Assembly (NCBI GenBank): GCA_009786685.1
Contig: WQRQ01000001.1
Location: forward strand, 1 to 57,501
DNA from: Defluviitaleaceae bacterium
GTDB taxonomy: Bacteria > Bacillota > Clostridia > Lachnospirales > WQUN01
Length of the DNA: 57,501 nucleotides
Direction of reading: 5' to 3'
The notes under the pieces were generated by a model. That model ran no database searches. It saw nothing but the letters and a program-made list of their open reading frames with translations, and was not told the DNA's origin. Position 1 is the first letter of the stretch, and every line of letters starts with the position of its first letter. The translations under genes were made by a program, and so were the position numbers. This document shows positions 9,013-17,857 of this stretch, in pieces.

Positions 9013-10044
9013 ATGGACAGAATAATTACGGAAGCAGAAAAGAATGCAATCCGCAGAGCCAAAGAGGAAAAACTAGCCGAAGACAGAGTAAAGCGAGCTA
9101 ACTTTCGAGAGTGGCAAAAGCTTCCTTACGATAGAAAAATTTCGCACGCTTGGAAACAGGCCATGGTGTTTTATGACACAATCACCCAGCAATATGGTGC
9201 GAATGTTCATGTAAGCGTGGGAGGCCTAGACAGTATAACCTTACTGATGTTTTTGCGAAAACATGTAAACCACGACATAAAAGGCATTTCGGTATCGTCC
9301 ATTGAGGACAAGTCAATAAATGTTGTGCATAAGCAATTAGGAATTATCGACGTAATGCCGAGCAAGTCAAAAGTTGATGTTTTCAGGGAGCATGGCATTC
9401 CTATCATATCCAAAGACATTGCTGGAAAAATCGAACAGCTACAAAACCCTACGGAAAAAAATGCAACCGTACGTCATGCCATACTAACAGGAGAAACAGG
9501 AAGGCAGGGCGGATACAGGAAAAGCAGTCGGATGAAATTACCGGACAAATGGCAAAAACTATTTGTCGAACAAGAAGCCCCTTTCAAAGTAAGCCCAAAG
9601 TGTTGTTATTATTTGAAAGAAAAACCATGCGATAGTTGGGCTAAAAAAAACAACTCATTCCCGTATCTAGGCCTTATGGCCTCGGAAGGCGGTCGCAGGG
9701 CTTTGGCACTCCCTATAAACGGTTGCAACTATATAAGTAAAACTACAAAGCGTAGTTGCCCTTTCGCCATATTTAACAGGCAAGATTTATTAACCCTCGC
9801 CCTCAATCTAAATGTGCCAATACCTGAAATCTACGGCACAATCGAACGCAGAACAAACGGCGAACTATACACAACAAAAGCCCAGCGCACAGGTTGTTCG
9901 GCCTGCTGCTTCGGACTTCATTTAGACAAAAGGCCTCACCATTTTGATTATCTGCGAGAAGATAACACAAAGGAGTGGGAATTCTGGATGTATAAGATGG
10001 GCGTTGGCGAAGCATTAACATATATAGGTGTCGGATGGGAGTGA
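9013..10044 (+). CDS. phosphoadenosine phosphosulfate reductase-like (PP-loop family) phage protein
   Basis: Degenerate PP-loop 'HVSVGGLDSITLL' and Cys motifs (CCYYLKEKPC, GCSACCFG) as in phage PAPS-reductase-like proteins. Confidence 0.8.
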   Translation: MDRIITEAEKNAIRRAKEEKLAEDRVKRANFREWQKLPYDRKISHAWKQAMVFYDTITQQYGANVHVSVGGLDSITLLMFLRKHVNHDIKGISVSSIEDKSINVVHKQLGIIDVMPSKSKVDVFREHGIPIISKDIAGKIEQLQNPTEKNATVRHAILTGETGRQGGYRKSSRMKLPDKWQKLFVEQEAPFKVSPKCCYYLKEKPCDSWAKKNNSFPYLGLMASEGGRRALALPINGCNYISKTTKRSCPFAIFNRQDLLTLALNLNVPIPEIYGTIERRTNGELYTTKAQRTGCSACCFGLHLDKRPHHFDYLREDNTKEWEFWMYKMGVGEALTYIGVGWE

Positions 10045-10051
10045 TACATCT

Positions 10052-10912
10052 ATGAACGGCATAATCCGTGTATTCCCGCAACGTACAAGTTACACTCCGG
10101 ATGATAATTATATTTTTGTCATTCCTCCAAAAGTCGGACAAGCCCCCGATACAAAATATTGGCCGGAACACAAAGAAATACACATCTCCTGCACCTTCAC
10201 ATGGGACAAGTCCTATTGCGAACAACTCGCGCACCAATTTAGCGGCGTAACAAATAAACCCGTAAAGCTCGGCGGTGCGGCGTTTAACTCTCCGGCAGAT
10301 GATTTTATCCCCGGTATGTATATTAAAAAAAATATCGTATTCACTACGCGAGGTTGTAATAACAATTGCCCTCACTGCTGCGTACCGAGGCTCGAAGGCC
10401 GAATAAAAGAACTACCCATTCACCCCGGGAACATAATCCAAGACAATAACTTTCTACAAGCAAGCCGCGCACACAAAGACAAAGTTTTCAAAATGCTAAG
10501 CACACAAAAGAGTATCTGTTTTAAAGGAGGCCTGTCCGTAGAGTGCATAAACGACCACTTCATAAACGCAGCAACAGGCCTCCGAATATCGGAGCTATGG
10601 CTTGCTTGCGACACAGATGAGGCCTTACCCAAGTTTAAAATAGCCGCAGAAAAATTAAAAAAAGCAGGGTTTAGTCGCGACAAAATACGTTGCTATGCCC
10701 TCGTTGGGAAAAATCGCGATAAAGACGAGGCACGTCTACGAGAAATCTACCACGCTGGAGCGTTGCCGATGGCTATGTTATTCCGCGATTTCTCCGACAA
10801 AAAAACCAAGTACGACCAAGATACAGAAAAATGGGCGAGGTCGTGGATTAAGCTCGCCGCAGTAAAAGCGAAGATGGAAAAGGGTACGGATTATAGAAAT
10901 TTTTCAATATAA
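10052..10912 (+). CDS. radical SAM-like protein
   Basis: CxxxCxxC in 'TTRGCNNNCPHCCVPRLEGRIKEL', resembling the radical-SAM segment of methylthiotransferases. Internal ATG 10052 preferred, with GGGAG RBS. Confidence 0.78.
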   Translation: MNGIIRVFPQRTSYTPDDNYIFVIPPKVGQAPDTKYWPEHKEIHISCTFTWDKSYCEQLAHQFSGVTNKPVKLGGAAFNSPADDFIPGMYIKKNIVFTTRGCNNNCPHCCVPRLEGRIKELPIHPGNIIQDNNFLQASRAHKDKVFKMLSTQKSICFKGGLSVECINDHFINAATGLRISELWLACDTDEALPKFKIAAEKLKKAGFSRDKIRCYALVGKNRDKDEARLREIYHAGALPMAMLFRDFSDKKTKYDQDTEKWARSWIKLAAVKAKMEKGTDYRNFSI

Positions 10913-10930
10913 GGATGTTAGGAGATAGTT

Positions 10931-11014
10931 ATGTCTACAGGCGCAATATTATTATTTATTTTGTTTGTTTTTATCGTCTACCCAAACGGTGGCGAATACG
11001 ACATAGAGAAATAA
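10931..11014 (+). CDS. 27-aa hydrophobic micropeptide
   Basis: AGGAGA RBS, ATG; MSTGAILLFILFVFIVYPNGGEYDIEK. Confidence 0.4.
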   Translation: MSTGAILLFILFVFIVYPNGGEYDIEK

Positions 11015-11101
11015 GGGAGTGACTAAATATGAAAGGGTGGAAAAAGATGAGAGTGATTAACGCTAAAGGCAATCTTTATATATAGAAGAAACTCATACCA
11101 A

Positions 11102-11119
11102 AATGTCCGGGTGGACATT
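11102..11119 (+). repeat. hairpin AATGTCC-GGGT-GGACATT
   Basis: Perfect 7-bp inverted repeat, 4-nt loop. Confidence 0.8.
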
Positions 11120-11180
11120 ATCCTGTCCTTGTAATAAGTATTAACAACTGGAACACATATAACAAACAACATCATTTTCT

Positions 11181-11231
11181 TTTACGGGGACGTTTACGTC
11201 CCTGTGATGGAAGTGTTTACACTTCCGTAAA
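11181..11231. repeat. two adjacent perfect palindromes sharing central GTTTAC, enclosed by TTTACGG/CCGTAAA; candidate replication origin
   Basis: GGGACGT-TT-ACGTCCC (11187-11202), GGAAGTGT-TT-ACACTTCC (11209-11226) and outer complementary arms (11181-11187/11225-11231). Confidence 0.75.
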
Positions 11232-11252
11232 TTTCCTCCTGGGGGCGATAAC

Positions 11253-11540
11253 ATGTTACCAGACCTTCGCAATTTTCAAAAAAATCCTGATTGTCCAAAA
11301 AATGTGCAAATTTCATTCATTACATTTTTGTCGATAGAAATATTTTTAGATAAAGTTGACGAAGCCAAACTTTCGACGGAGGAACAGCTTGCGTTTAGCC
11401 ACATAAAAAAAGAGCTTCTGCATAAAAAAAGCAGAATTAGTAATAGACAAGCCTACACAGAGATTACAAGGGCGAAAACCAAAGACGAAAAACAGGCAGC
11501 ATACGAAAATTATCTTTTCACAAAACAATTATCAAAATAA
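11253..11540 (+). CDS. hypothetical phage protein
   Basis: Collinear ORF with RBS, directly upstream of rep. Confidence 0.65.
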   Translation: MLPDLRNFQKNPDCPKNVQISFITFLSIEIFLDKVDEAKLSTEEQLAFSHIKKELLHKKSRISNRQAYTEITRAKTKDEKQAAYENYLFTKQLSK

Positions 11541-11556
11541 CCGCAGGGGGTGCAAC

Positions 11557-12495
11557 ATGCCACGACATTACGGAAATCGCTATATCGAAGAACTCTACGA
11601 CCAAATAACTATAGACGACCACTTAGAGGCTCTCCGCGCCAAAGGCCTACAATACCGCGTAAAAATAATAAAAAGCGGCGACATCCTCGAAGTAGAAATT
11701 TACCCGATTAATCTGGCATGGAAAGAGCTTGCAGGCAAAAAAAGAGAGAAGCTGCTAACCCCATCCCGAAATGCTCAAAGAAATCTCAACGACCAAAACA
11801 CGCGTAAATACGTCTCTCGCCTCATACACACAAATTTTAGCGAGAAAGATATATGGCTAACACTCACATACAACAACGAAAACATGCCCGTAGATATCCC
11901 GGCGGCGACAAAACACCTAAAAAACTACTTCAAGCGATTGCGCCGTTATATAAAAAAACATAACTTGCCGGAACTAAAATACATCTACGTAACCGAGCGC
12001 ACCGAAAGCGAAACGACAGGAAAAATACACACGCACCACCACATAATTTTAAATTTCACCGACCGCGACAAAGCAGAAGAACTTTGGACGATGGGCGGCC
12101 GTACCCAAGCAAGAAAACTACAGCCCGACGACAGCGGCCTCGAAGGCCTCGCACGTTACATTGCCAAGCCGGAAACAAAAGAAAAAAATCGCAAAGGCGT
12201 AAAAACCTACGCAACCAGCCTAAACCTAAAAAAGCCAAAAATAAACACAGCCGACAACCGCCTGCCAACCACAAACTATAGGCTATCAAAACGCCGCGTA
12301 GCAGCATTTGCAAAAAACGAAAACCTCGCAATCGAAATGCTGGAAAAAAACCTAGAAGGCTACAAAAATACACAACCCATAAAAAAATGTTATAGCGAAT
12401 TCTCACCGGGCGTATACATGTACGCTCGGCTAAAGAAAACACATGACAGGAAGGGGGAAGCAAAGTGCAAAAAAACAATGTACCCGCGTTTATAA
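11557..12495 (+). CDS. HUH-type rolling-circle replication initiator-like protein
   Basis: 'DIWLTLTYNNENMP', 'GKIHTHHHIILNF' (HUH) and 'GLARYIAKPETKEK' (catalytic Tyr context). Confidence 0.85.
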   Translation: MPRHYGNRYIEELYDQITIDDHLEALRAKGLQYRVKIIKSGDILEVEIYPINLAWKELAGKKREKLLTPSRNAQRNLNDQNTRKYVSRLIHTNFSEKDIWLTLTYNNENMPVDIPAATKHLKNYFKRLRRYIKKHNLPELKYIYVTERTESETTGKIHTHHHIILNFTDRDKAEELWTMGGRTQARKLQPDDSGLEGLARYIAKPETKEKNRKGVKTYATSLNLKKPKINTADNRLPTTNYRLSKRRVAAFAKNENLAIEMLEKNLEGYKNTQPIKKCYSEFSPGVYMYARLKKTHDRKGEAKCKKTMYPRL

Positions 12496-12674
12496 ATATA
12501 AAAGGGCTAGATTACATCAGCGAGGAGCTTTACATGCTGCGAAATGATTATACCCTATTCGCACTCGGAAAAGCGCGTATCGCCGGGCTGCCACATATAA
12601 CGCACAAGGGCGAAAATTTTTACAACGAGGTTGATTGTCAAAATTGGCACGCAGGCAAACAAATGACGCTTTAA
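12465..12674 (+). CDS. hypothetical phage protein
   Basis: Overlaps rep 3' end; collinear. Confidence 0.55.
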   Translation: MQKNNVPAFINIKGLDYISEELYMLRNDYTLFALGKARIAGLPHITHKGENFYNEVDCQNWHAGKQMTL

Positions 12675-12695
12675 GCCAAAAGGAGGGGCCGGAGC

Positions 12696-13097
12696 ATGAC
12701 AATAAAAGAGCTTGAGCAATTTCGCCATTTGCAACACGAGGTTAGAGGCCTAATCCAGCGGATAGAAAAATTACAAACCATGTCGAAAGACATAGTGAGT
12801 GATTCCGTTAAAAATTCAAATGGCGGTATATTAGTAATCACGGGGTTAGACGTGAGAAGTGCAGTAAAAAGCAAAAAACTAGAAAAAATTCTCCAAGAAC
12901 GCGCCGTGCATTTGAAAAGAGAACTTTTACGCATAGAAACATTTATTAGCACTGTAACCAAAAGCGAAATACGTCGTATAATAGACTATCGCTATCTCCA
13001 GTGCTTGCAATGGGATGATGTCGCAAAAAAAGTGTACGGTCACGCGACAGAAGATACCCCACGAAAGGCACTTAAACGATATTTAAGAGAGTTTTAA
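12696..13097 (+). CDS. DUF1492/ArpU-like phage late transcriptional regulator
   Basis: C-terminal sigma-region-4-like 'RRIIDYRYLQCLQWDDVAKKVYGHATEDTPRKALKRYL'; syntenic position before terminase. Confidence 0.75.
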   Translation: MTIKELEQFRHLQHEVRGLIQRIEKLQTMSKDIVSDSVKNSNGGILVITGLDVRSAVKSKKLEKILQERAVHLKRELLRIETFISTVTKSEIRRIIDYRYLQCLQWDDVAKKVYGHATEDTPRKALKRYLREF

Positions 13098-13100
13098 AAG

Positions 13101-13133
13101 TGTCCGTTTTGTCCGCTTTTTTTATGTTATACT
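13101..13133 (+). promoter_or_regulatory. candidate late promoter with tandem TGTCCG repeats and extended -10
   Basis: TGTCCGtttTGTCCG then TGtTATACT (extended -10, TATACT at 13128-13133). Confidence 0.55.
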
Positions 13134-13158
13134 CATAGGGTAAAATATTGCTCTCGAC

Positions 13159-13212
13159 AAAAAGCCCAACGGCGACCCGCGTTTCCCCCTCCGCGTCGCC
13201 ATGGGGCTTTTT
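13159..13212 (+). terminator. promoter-proximal terminator-like hairpin
   Basis: AAAAAGCCC...GGGCTTTTT with inner GGCGAC/GTCGCC stem. Confidence 0.7.
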
Positions 13213-13236
13213 ATATTTCCCGAAAGGATGACGGCC

Positions 13237-13551
13237 ATGGAAACAACCATAACGCTCAACTTCCCAAACAAAGAAATGCTCACCATAGAGCATTGCAGAC
13301 TGGATGTAAACCGCGGATTAAAGAATCTTAGTATTAACGTGACAAATCAAAATAACGATTTCTCACTTAATGCCATATTCAACCGCATAGTAGAAAACAT
13401 AGGCAACGACGAAACATTCACCGTAACGGTTGCGAGTGAGAACGGGCAGGCAGTCTTCCAAAACATCACTGCGAATTACCACCTTACCGCCCACGCCGAA
13501 ATCCTAAGCTTTTTTCAAAAACAAGAAATTACAAAGCAAGACGAGCAATGA
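13237..13551 (+). CDS. hypothetical phage protein
   Basis: Internal ATG at 13237 favoured because the ORF-track start lies inside a terminator hairpin. Confidence 0.55.
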   Translation: METTITLNFPNKEMLTIEHCRLDVNRGLKNLSINVTNQNNDFSLNAIFNRIVENIGNDETFTVTVASENGQAVFQNITANYHLTAHAEILSFFQKQEITKQDEQ

Positions 13552-13907
13552 AAACATTTGCTAAACAATTTTACAAAAGCAAATTGTGGAAAACCTGCCG
13601 CGAAAGCTATTTAAAAAAGGTTTTTAACATCTGCGAACGCTGCGATGGTATCGCAAAAATAGTACATCATAAAATACACCTCACTCCCGGCAACATAAAT
13701 ACCCCCACCATCACCCTAGACCATGCCAATTTAGAAGCCGTCTGCCAAACCTGTCACAATCGCGAACACCACGCCATGTACAAACCCAAGCATGACGGCG
13801 GCGACACACTGGACACAGGTTACACCTTCGACGATGACGGCCGTATCGTATATGCCCCCCATCCGCGCAACGGCGCGGTGACGGCAAGGACCGAGACGCC
13901 CCTATAA
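13548..13907 (+). CDS. HNH endonuclease
   Basis: 'ICERCDGIAKIVHHKIHL...LDHANLEAVCQTCHNREHH'. Confidence 0.93.
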   Translation: MKTFAKQFYKSKLWKTCRESYLKKVFNICERCDGIAKIVHHKIHLTPGNINTPTITLDHANLEAVCQTCHNREHHAMYKPKHDGGDTLDTGYTFDDDGRIVYAPHPRNGAVTARTETPL

Positions 13908-14025
13908 TTAAACTCCGCAAGTTGCGGGTACGGGGTGTTGCCTGCGTGGGGTGTGGTATTGCGTGGGGGGTGTAGTGTCGGTCGGGACACCCGCCGAAAA
14001 ATCCAGACGAAAGGAGGGCAAATTT

Positions 14026-14394
14026 ATGCCCGCAAAAGCGATTTCGCCAAAAGATAAAAAAATAAAAGCCGAGACAAGGCGACTTAACACGATTTTCGAA
14101 AGCTTAGACAAAAATAAACGAGCCACCGTACAGCCGCTTATCAGGAACGCCGCGTTTACGGCGGTAACACTGGACGACCTACAAGAAATCATTAACTCAA
14201 GAGGGGAAGATGGCTATGTCCAGATATATCAAAACGGCGCAAACCAGCACGGCGTAAAACAAAGTGCCGAAATGGAATTGCATATATCCTTAACGCGCAA
14301 TTACACCACGATAATTAAGCAATTGCTCGACTTATGCCCGCCTGCGGCAAGGGAGAATAGCAAATTGTTGGCAATGAGGCAAAGAAGGGTGTAA
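14026..14394 (+). CDS. phage terminase small subunit (P27-like)
   Basis: Start after AAGGAGGG; helical 'NAAFTAVTLDDLQEIINSRG ... LLDLCPPAA'; between HNH and TerL. Confidence 0.8.
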   Translation: MPAKAISPKDKKIKAETRRLNTIFESLDKNKRATVQPLIRNAAFTAVTLDDLQEIINSRGEDGYVQIYQNGANQHGVKQSAEMELHISLTRNYTTIIKQLLDLCPPAARENSKLLAMRQRRV

Positions 14395-14398
14395 TCCC

Positions 14399-16066
14399 AT
14401 GTACAGTAACTACATTTTCGAGTATCACGCGAAGATAAAAAACGGTGAAATCATTGTCGGGAAGAAGATTAAAGCCGTATACGACATTATCATCCGTGGG
14501 TTGAAAAATAGCGAGTACATTTTTGACGCACAAAAAGCCAATGACGCCATAGAATTTATACAAACATTTTGCCGGCACTCCAAAGGCCGCGACGACCTAA
14601 TCACGCTGGAGTTATGGCAAAAATCCATGCTTTCAGCAGTTTTTGGCGTTGTAAACGAAGCGGGCTTACGCGTTTTCCGCGAGGTTTTTATCGTAATTGG
14701 CCGAAAAAACGGCAAGACCCTGTTTGCAAGCGCGATTATGGCGTATGTAGCGTTCCTTGATGGCGAGTATGGTAGCGAAATCTACTGTCTCGCGCCAAAA
14801 CTCGACCAGGCTGCGATTGTATACAACAATTTTTTTCAAATGTTAGAAAAAGAGCCGGAACTAGCAGAATTATCAAAAAAACGTCGCAGCGACATATATA
14901 TACACGAAACAAATACCATCATAAAGCCACTTGCATTTAATTTTAAAAAATCTGATGGGTTTAACCCGGAGTTAGTGGTAAATGATGAGCTTTCAAGCTG
15001 GAGCGGAGCAGGAGGGCTACGCCAATACGAGGTAATGGCGTCGGCCTTGGGCGCAAGAAAACAGCCGCTTATACTAAGCATTTCCACCGCTGGATACGAG
15101 GATGACAGTATTTACGATGAACTTTACCTACGTTCCACGCGCTTTTTAGAGGGCGAAAACCAAAAAAACGAGAGTAAAGAAAGTTGGCTTTTGCCATTTA
15201 TCTACGAAATAGACGACGCAAAAAAATGGGACGATATCAACGAACTGAAAAAAGCTAATCCTAACCTTGGCATTTCCATTTTCGAGGATTTTTTCCGAGA
15301 AGAAATCATAAAGGCTAAAAAGTCGCTATCAAAAAAATCGGAAGTTTTAACAAAATATTGCAACATCAAACAAAACAGTACCGCCGCATGGCTTAACCGC
15401 ATAGACGTAGAAAAAACCACAAAAGACGGCGTAACACTAGAAGATTTTCGCGGGTGTTATGCCGTTGGCGGTGTGGATTTGAGCCAGTCTATAGACCTAA
15501 CCGCTGCTTGCGTAGTAATAGAGAAAGAAGGCAAACTATACGCTTTTTGTCAATTTTTCATGCCCGCCGACAGGTTGGAACGCGGCCAACAAATTGACAA
15601 AGTCCCATACGAAATATTTGTAAAAAAAGATATCGTCACACTAAGTGGAGAAAACTACGTAAACTACAAAGATGTCGTCGAGTGGTTTAATTACCTGCGC
15701 AACGAGTACGATCTTTATATCTTAGAAACGGGCTACGACCGATACAGCGCACATCATTTTGTGGACGACATGAAAGAGTACGGATACAAAATGGACGATG
15801 TACACCAAGGCGATAACTTGACCCCTGTTATACGAGAGTTTGAAGGGATTATAAAAGACGGCGACTTTTACATCCCAAACAACACACTTTTACAGGGGCA
15901 TTTTCTAAACGTAGCACTTAAACAAAACAGCGAAACACGCCGTGTGCGCCCTGTAAAAATAGAGCAAAGGGCGCGTATTGATGGCTTTGTTGCAGTAATT
16001 GCCGCGCTTACTGTAAGGCAAAAACATTATAACGAGATAGGCACGTATCTTAAAAATACGGGGTGA
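14399..16066 (+). CDS. terminase large subunit
   Basis: 'LELWQKSMLSAVFGVVNEAGLRVFREVFIVIGRKNGKTLFASAI' Walker A-like; nuclease domain 'GVDLSQSIDLTA'. Confidence 0.96.
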   Translation: MYSNYIFEYHAKIKNGEIIVGKKIKAVYDIIIRGLKNSEYIFDAQKANDAIEFIQTFCRHSKGRDDLITLELWQKSMLSAVFGVVNEAGLRVFREVFIVIGRKNGKTLFASAIMAYVAFLDGEYGSEIYCLAPKLDQAAIVYNNFFQMLEKEPELAELSKKRRSDIYIHETNTIIKPLAFNFKKSDGFNPELVVNDELSSWSGAGGLRQYEVMASALGARKQPLILSISTAGYEDDSIYDELYLRSTRFLEGENQKNESKESWLLPFIYEIDDAKKWDDINELKKANPNLGISIFEDFFREEIIKAKKSLSKKSEVLTKYCNIKQNSTAAWLNRIDVEKTTKDGVTLEDFRGCYAVGGVDLSQSIDLTAACVVIEKEGKLYAFCQFFMPADRLERGQQIDKVPYEIFVKKDIVTLSGENYVNYKDVVEWFNYLRNEYDLYILETGYDRYSAHHFVDDMKEYGYKMDDVHQGDNLTPVIREFEGIIKDGDFYIPNNTLLQGHFLNVALKQNSETRRVRPVKIEQRARIDGFVAVIAALTVRQKHYNEIGTYLKNTG

Positions 16067-16071
16067 TATGT

Positions 16072-17268
16072 ATGGGGATTTTCAATAAACTTTTCGGTAA
16101 CAAAAATCAAAGCGCAGTCGATGTGCATAATTATTTCCAGTCACTTACGGCTTATACGCCCGCGTTTACGACATTCGAAGGCGGCCTGTATGAGATGGAA
16201 CTTGTACGGGCTGCCATTCACTCGTTTGCGTCTGCCTGTGGAAAGCTAAAGCCTGAAATAGAAGGCTCGGCATACAAAAATCTCGAAAAGACTTTGCAAT
16301 ATATGCCTAGCCCGTGGATGAACACGTATCAATTTATTTATCGCATTGCGACAATATTATCCGTCAATAACAACGCATTTATTGCCCCCATAGAAAACGA
16401 GTACGGCGCAATCACAGGATATTTTCCACTGCTTCCGGAAAGCTGCGAAGTAATAGAGGTTAGCGGTACGGCGTATTTGCGCTATACCTTTGCCAATGGG
16501 AAGCGGGCAGCTATCGAACTTGACAAGGTTGGGATTGTTACGCAATTCCAATACCGCGACGACTTTTTTGGTACAGATAACGCAGCATTAAAGCCCACTA
16601 TGCAGATAATTCATGCGCAAAATCAAGGTATCGTCAACGCTATTAAAAACTCGGCTATTATAAGATTTTTGGCTAAAATAGGCCGAACAGTGAAGCCAAA
16701 TGACCTAAAGGAAGCACAGGAGACCTTTATTGCGGACAACCTCAACATAGAAAACAACGGCGGCGTTATGTTTTACGATGGAAAAATCGACGATGTAAAA
16801 CCGATTGAAAGTAAACCACTAAACATTAACCCCAACCAAGTGAAGCAAATACAAGAAAATGTATTCAATTATTTCGGTGTAAACGAAGATATTTTGCAAA
16901 ATAAATTTAATGAAGACCAGTGGAATGCATTTTACCAAGGAAAAATAGAGCCTTTTGCCATTCAATTATCGATGGCAATGACCAACATGACATTCACTCG
17001 GCACGAGTTGGCATTTGACAATAAAATAATATTTGCTATGAATCACTTGCAATATGCAAGCAATAGCACCCGTCTAAACATGGCAACGTCTTTTTTTGAC
17101 CGTGGATTAATGAGTCGTAACATGATTATGGATATGTGGAATTTGCCCCACGTAGAGGGTGGCGACAAATTCTACATCCGAAAAGAATACTCACAAATTG
17201 ATAAACTACATGATGACCCCGCAGACAAAACACAGGAAGAGGAGGAAACAACAAGTGCAGAGGACTAA
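16072..17268 (+). CDS. HK97-family portal protein
   Basis: 'ELVRAAIHSFASACGKLKPEI ... SPWMNTYQFIYRIATILSVNNNAFI' and position after TerL. Confidence 0.93.
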   Translation: MGIFNKLFGNKNQSAVDVHNYFQSLTAYTPAFTTFEGGLYEMELVRAAIHSFASACGKLKPEIEGSAYKNLEKTLQYMPSPWMNTYQFIYRIATILSVNNNAFIAPIENEYGAITGYFPLLPESCEVIEVSGTAYLRYTFANGKRAAIELDKVGIVTQFQYRDDFFGTDNAALKPTMQIIHAQNQGIVNAIKNSAIIRFLAKIGRTVKPNDLKEAQETFIADNLNIENNGGVMFYDGKIDDVKPIESKPLNINPNQVKQIQENVFNYFGVNEDILQNKFNEDQWNAFYQGKIEPFAIQLSMAMTNMTFTRHELAFDNKIIFAMNHLQYASNSTRLNMATSFFDRGLMSRNMIMDMWNLPHVEGGDKFYIRKEYSQIDKLHDDPADKTQEEEETTSAED

Positions 17269-17854
17269 AGAACTTGAATACCGCAACCTATTAATGCCGC
17301 TAATTGCGGCACGCGAAAATAAGCGGTTGGAGAGTAATTACTACATCGAAGGTTACGCAACCACTTTCGAACGTTACCGACTATACACATGGGACGGGGT
17401 TGACTACTACGAGCAAATAGCCCCCGACGCACTGGATGGCGCAGACATGGGAGACGTAATCATGCAGTACGACCACCAAGGAAAAGTCCTTGCCCGGCAA
17501 TCCAATGGAACACTCGGATTAGAAGCCGACAACAAGGGACTTTTTATTTTTGCGGACTTGTCAAAAAGCACCGCTGCCAAGGAAGTGTACGAAGAAATCA
17601 GCGCGGGGCTTATCACTAAAATGTCATGGGCATTTTATATCGAAGATGAAGAATACGACAAAAACACCTGCACATGGATAGTAAAAAAAGTTAAAGAAGT
17701 AGTTGACGTATCAGCCGTTAGTACTCCCGCCAACGACGGCACGGAGATTTCTGCTCGTGGCCTCGTACGAAGGAGTTTCATAACGAGCCAGCAAGAGCGG
17801 CTGGGGATGGAGAAAGAAAAGTTAAAACTAAAAATAAAACTACAGGAGGCGTAA
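17255..17854 (+). CDS. HK97-family prohead protease
   Basis: 'EGYATTFERYRLY...', 'KMSWAFYI', 'VSAVSTPANDGTEI'. GTG start at 17255 with AGGAGG. Confidence 0.9.
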   Translation: MQRTKELEYRNLLMPLIAARENKRLESNYYIEGYATTFERYRLYTWDGVDYYEQIAPDALDGADMGDVIMQYDHQGKVLARQSNGTLGLEADNKGLFIFADLSKSTAAKEVYEEISAGLITKMSWAFYIEDEEYDKNTCTWIVKKVKEVVDVSAVSTPANDGTEISARGLVRRSFITSQQERLGMEKEKLKLKIKLQEA

Positions 17855-17857
17855 GAC

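Noticed and set aside
13711-13920. Minus-strand ORF over the HNH gene
   Set aside because: Antisense Arg-rich translation, no RBS or synteny support.
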